From UBA8437 sp963694825 (GTDB taxonomy: Bacteria > Planctomycetota > Planctomycetia > Planctomycetales > Planctomycetaceae): 5,599 nucleotides of DNA. Below the pieces are notes generated by a model. It was not told the DNA's origin and did no database searches. It saw only the letters and a program-made list of their open reading frames with translations. Shown in pieces: positions 4,701 to 5,599 of this stretch. The DNA is taken from NCBI GenBank assembly GCA_963694825.1, contig CAVOEV010000290.1, positions 1 through 5,599 on the forward strand, given 5' to 3'. How positions within the stretch are numbered: position 1 is the first letter of the stretch; each line of letters opens with the position of its first letter. The position numbers and the translations under genes were made by a program.

Positions 4701-5156
4701 TCAGGCGAAGTCGGGTTCGTCGTCAACCACCTCGAACGCTTTGGACAATTCGTCAGGAATGCGTCTTGGCATTCGACGTTGGAACCCGATGTAGACCCAG
4801 TTGGTTGCGGCGGTGACGAGCACGGTATCGGTCGGTTCTTCGCCTGGATCGCGAGGCGGGTCTCGGCGGACGATTCTGTATCGTCTCAGTGACGTGAGGG
4901 TCTGGAAGTCGGCGACCCAGGTCAGGACTCGGATCTGGTCGTTTTCGAACGCGGGCTGCAGGTACTGGATGTCGTGATGTCTGACGACGAACCCGGCTTG
5001 GGAGTCTGTGTAGCGTTCTGGTGGCCAGCCCTGTGCCGAGGAGTGTGCGAGGGCAGCATCCTGCATCCAGTTCACGTAGGCCACGTTGCCGGCGTGTCCT
5101 TGGCCGTCGATGTCCTGACCGGTGACCTGGAGACAATGTTCGTAGACGGCGGGCAT
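4701..5156 (-). CDS. Hotdog-fold acyl-CoA thioesterase (4HBT/YbgC-like)
   Basis: The 151-residue protein has the length and pattern of the 4-hydroxybenzoyl-CoA thioesterase-like family. The N-terminal segment VTGQDIDGQGHAGNVAYVNW (11-30) matches the family's D-x-x-G-H-x-x-N-x-x-Y core, with Asp17 the likely catalytic acid and the following helix (about 24-38) the central hotdog helix. The remaining beta strands are recognisable in FVVRHHDIQYLQPA, IRVLTWVADF, RRYRIVRR and VLVTAATNWVYI. Such enzymes hydrolyse acyl-CoA or acyl-ACP thioesters in the cytosol; the acyl group cannot be assigned. The ATG at 5156 starts just before the first strand but lacks a clear Shine-Dalgarno. The gene lies 40 bp after the thioredoxin-like gene and 111 bp before the SRAP start on the same strand, so co-transcription is possible. 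Confidence 0.88.
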   Translation of the reverse strand: MPAVYEHCLQVTGQDIDGQGHAGNVAYVNWMQDAALAHSSAQGWPPERYTDSQAGFVVRHHDIQYLQPAFENDQIRVLTWVADFQTLTSLRRYRIVRRDPPRDPGEEPTDTVLVTAATNWVYIGFQRRMPRRIPDELSKAFEVVDDEPDFA

Positions 5157-5196
5157 GGCAAGGCCGTGAGATGGCCGGGGTAAATTGGGCCGAGGG

Positions 5197-5583
5197 TCAC
5201 GAGTGATCCAGGAGTCGTCGGAGTCGGTTGACGAGTCGATCGGTACCCGAGCCGAGGAATTCCTTGACCTTTTCGCCGTCGATGTAGATCAGATTGAGCG
5301 GCAGGTCGGTGAGATCAGCCAGCCAGGGGTTGGCCTTCTTGAAGGCTCCCAGCCCTGGCTGGTCGAGCAGCAGCTTGCCGAACCGGACGGTGGTCCACTG
5401 AGTGTCGGTTTCGAGGAAGTCGATCAGTTGCGTGGTCCAGCCGCCGCAGGCCGGACAGTCGCTCTTGGAGAGCATCAGCACGGCCGCTGGCGAACCGAGA
5501 AAGTCCTCCCAGTTCTCACGCGAGATCGTCTCGAGTCGACTCACCCGACGAACTCGTCGCCCTTCTTCCAATCGGCACCACAC
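5197..5583 (-). CDS. Thioredoxin-fold protein with CPAC motif (start uncertain)
   Basis: With the GTG at 5583 as start the protein has 128 residues. The strand AAVLMLSKSDCPACGGW holds a Cys43-Pro-Ala-Cys46 redox motif at the start of a helix, in place of the classical WCGPC. Pro95 in DLPLNLIYIDG is the likely cis-proline facing it. The C-terminal helix (about 112-126) completes a small thioredoxin fold. It is probably a cytosolic thiol-disulfide protein, since no signal peptide is evident, but the partner is unknown. The frame stays open to the window edge at 5599, so the gene may start further out; another in-frame GTG at 5544 (residue 14, directly before SRLETIS) is at least as plausible because residues 1-13 are Arg-rich and not part of the fold. 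Neither has a convincing ribosome-binding site. The thioesterase gene follows after 40 bp. Confidence 0.8.
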   Translation of the reverse strand: MWCRLEEGRRVRRVSRLETISRENWEDFLGSPAAVLMLSKSDCPACGGWTTQLIDFLETDTQWTTVRFGKLLLDQPGLGAFKKANPWLADLTDLPLNLIYIDGEKVKEFLGSGTDRLVNRLRRLLDHS

Positions 5584-5599
5584 AGTCCACCACTTTGCA

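Overview
The window looks like chromosomal DNA of a Planctomycetota bacterium. The strongest marker is a DUF1559-type protein (1632-2663) with a type IV prepilin-like N-terminus, a family greatly expanded in that phylum. It is followed on the same strand by a membrane protein carrying a carboxypeptidase-regulatory-like domain. The DNA is GC-rich, spacing between genes is loose, and several genes have weak Shine-Dalgarno sequences, which fits. The genus cannot be named from this sequence.

Layout from left to right: (a) 1-549, + strand, the 3' end of a TPR-repeat protein whose start lies outside the window; (b) 571-1539, - strand, a zinc-ribbon / transmembrane / carboxypeptidase-regulatory-like protein, downstream of (c) 1632-2663, - strand, the DUF1559 pseudopilin-like protein; (d) 2664-3167, a 504-bp non-coding divergent region with a candidate promoter for the DUF1559 gene, a dense cluster of inverted repeats (2950-3055) and a G-rich 22-bp tandem duplication with a canonical G-quadruplex pattern (3095-3136); (e) 3168-3857, + strand, a HAD-family phosphatase with a good ribosome-binding site; (f) 3846-4589, - strand, an SRAP/YedK/HMCES-type protein that protects abasic sites, whose 3' end overlaps the HAD gene tail to tail; (g) 4590-4700, a short spacer filled by a long imperfect palindrome (4628-4686); (h) 4701-5156, - strand, a hotdog-fold thioesterase; (i) 5197 to about 5583, - strand, a thioredoxin-fold protein whose start is uncertain near the window edge.

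The genes do not form one pathway. The two -strand genes in (b) and (c) are a plausible cell-surface pair. The three -strand genes in (f), (h) and (i) lie head to tail and may be co-transcribed, although the palindrome separates the last one. The HAD phosphatase has its own leader.

No CRISPR array, rRNA, tRNA, transposase or phage gene was seen, and no clearly new multi-gene system. The most interesting material is non-coding: the REP-like palindrome before the SRAP gene, the pseudoknot-like inverted repeats and the G-quadruplex motif upstream of the HAD gene. Three in-frame 9-bp tandem repeats inside two of the proteins are also notable.
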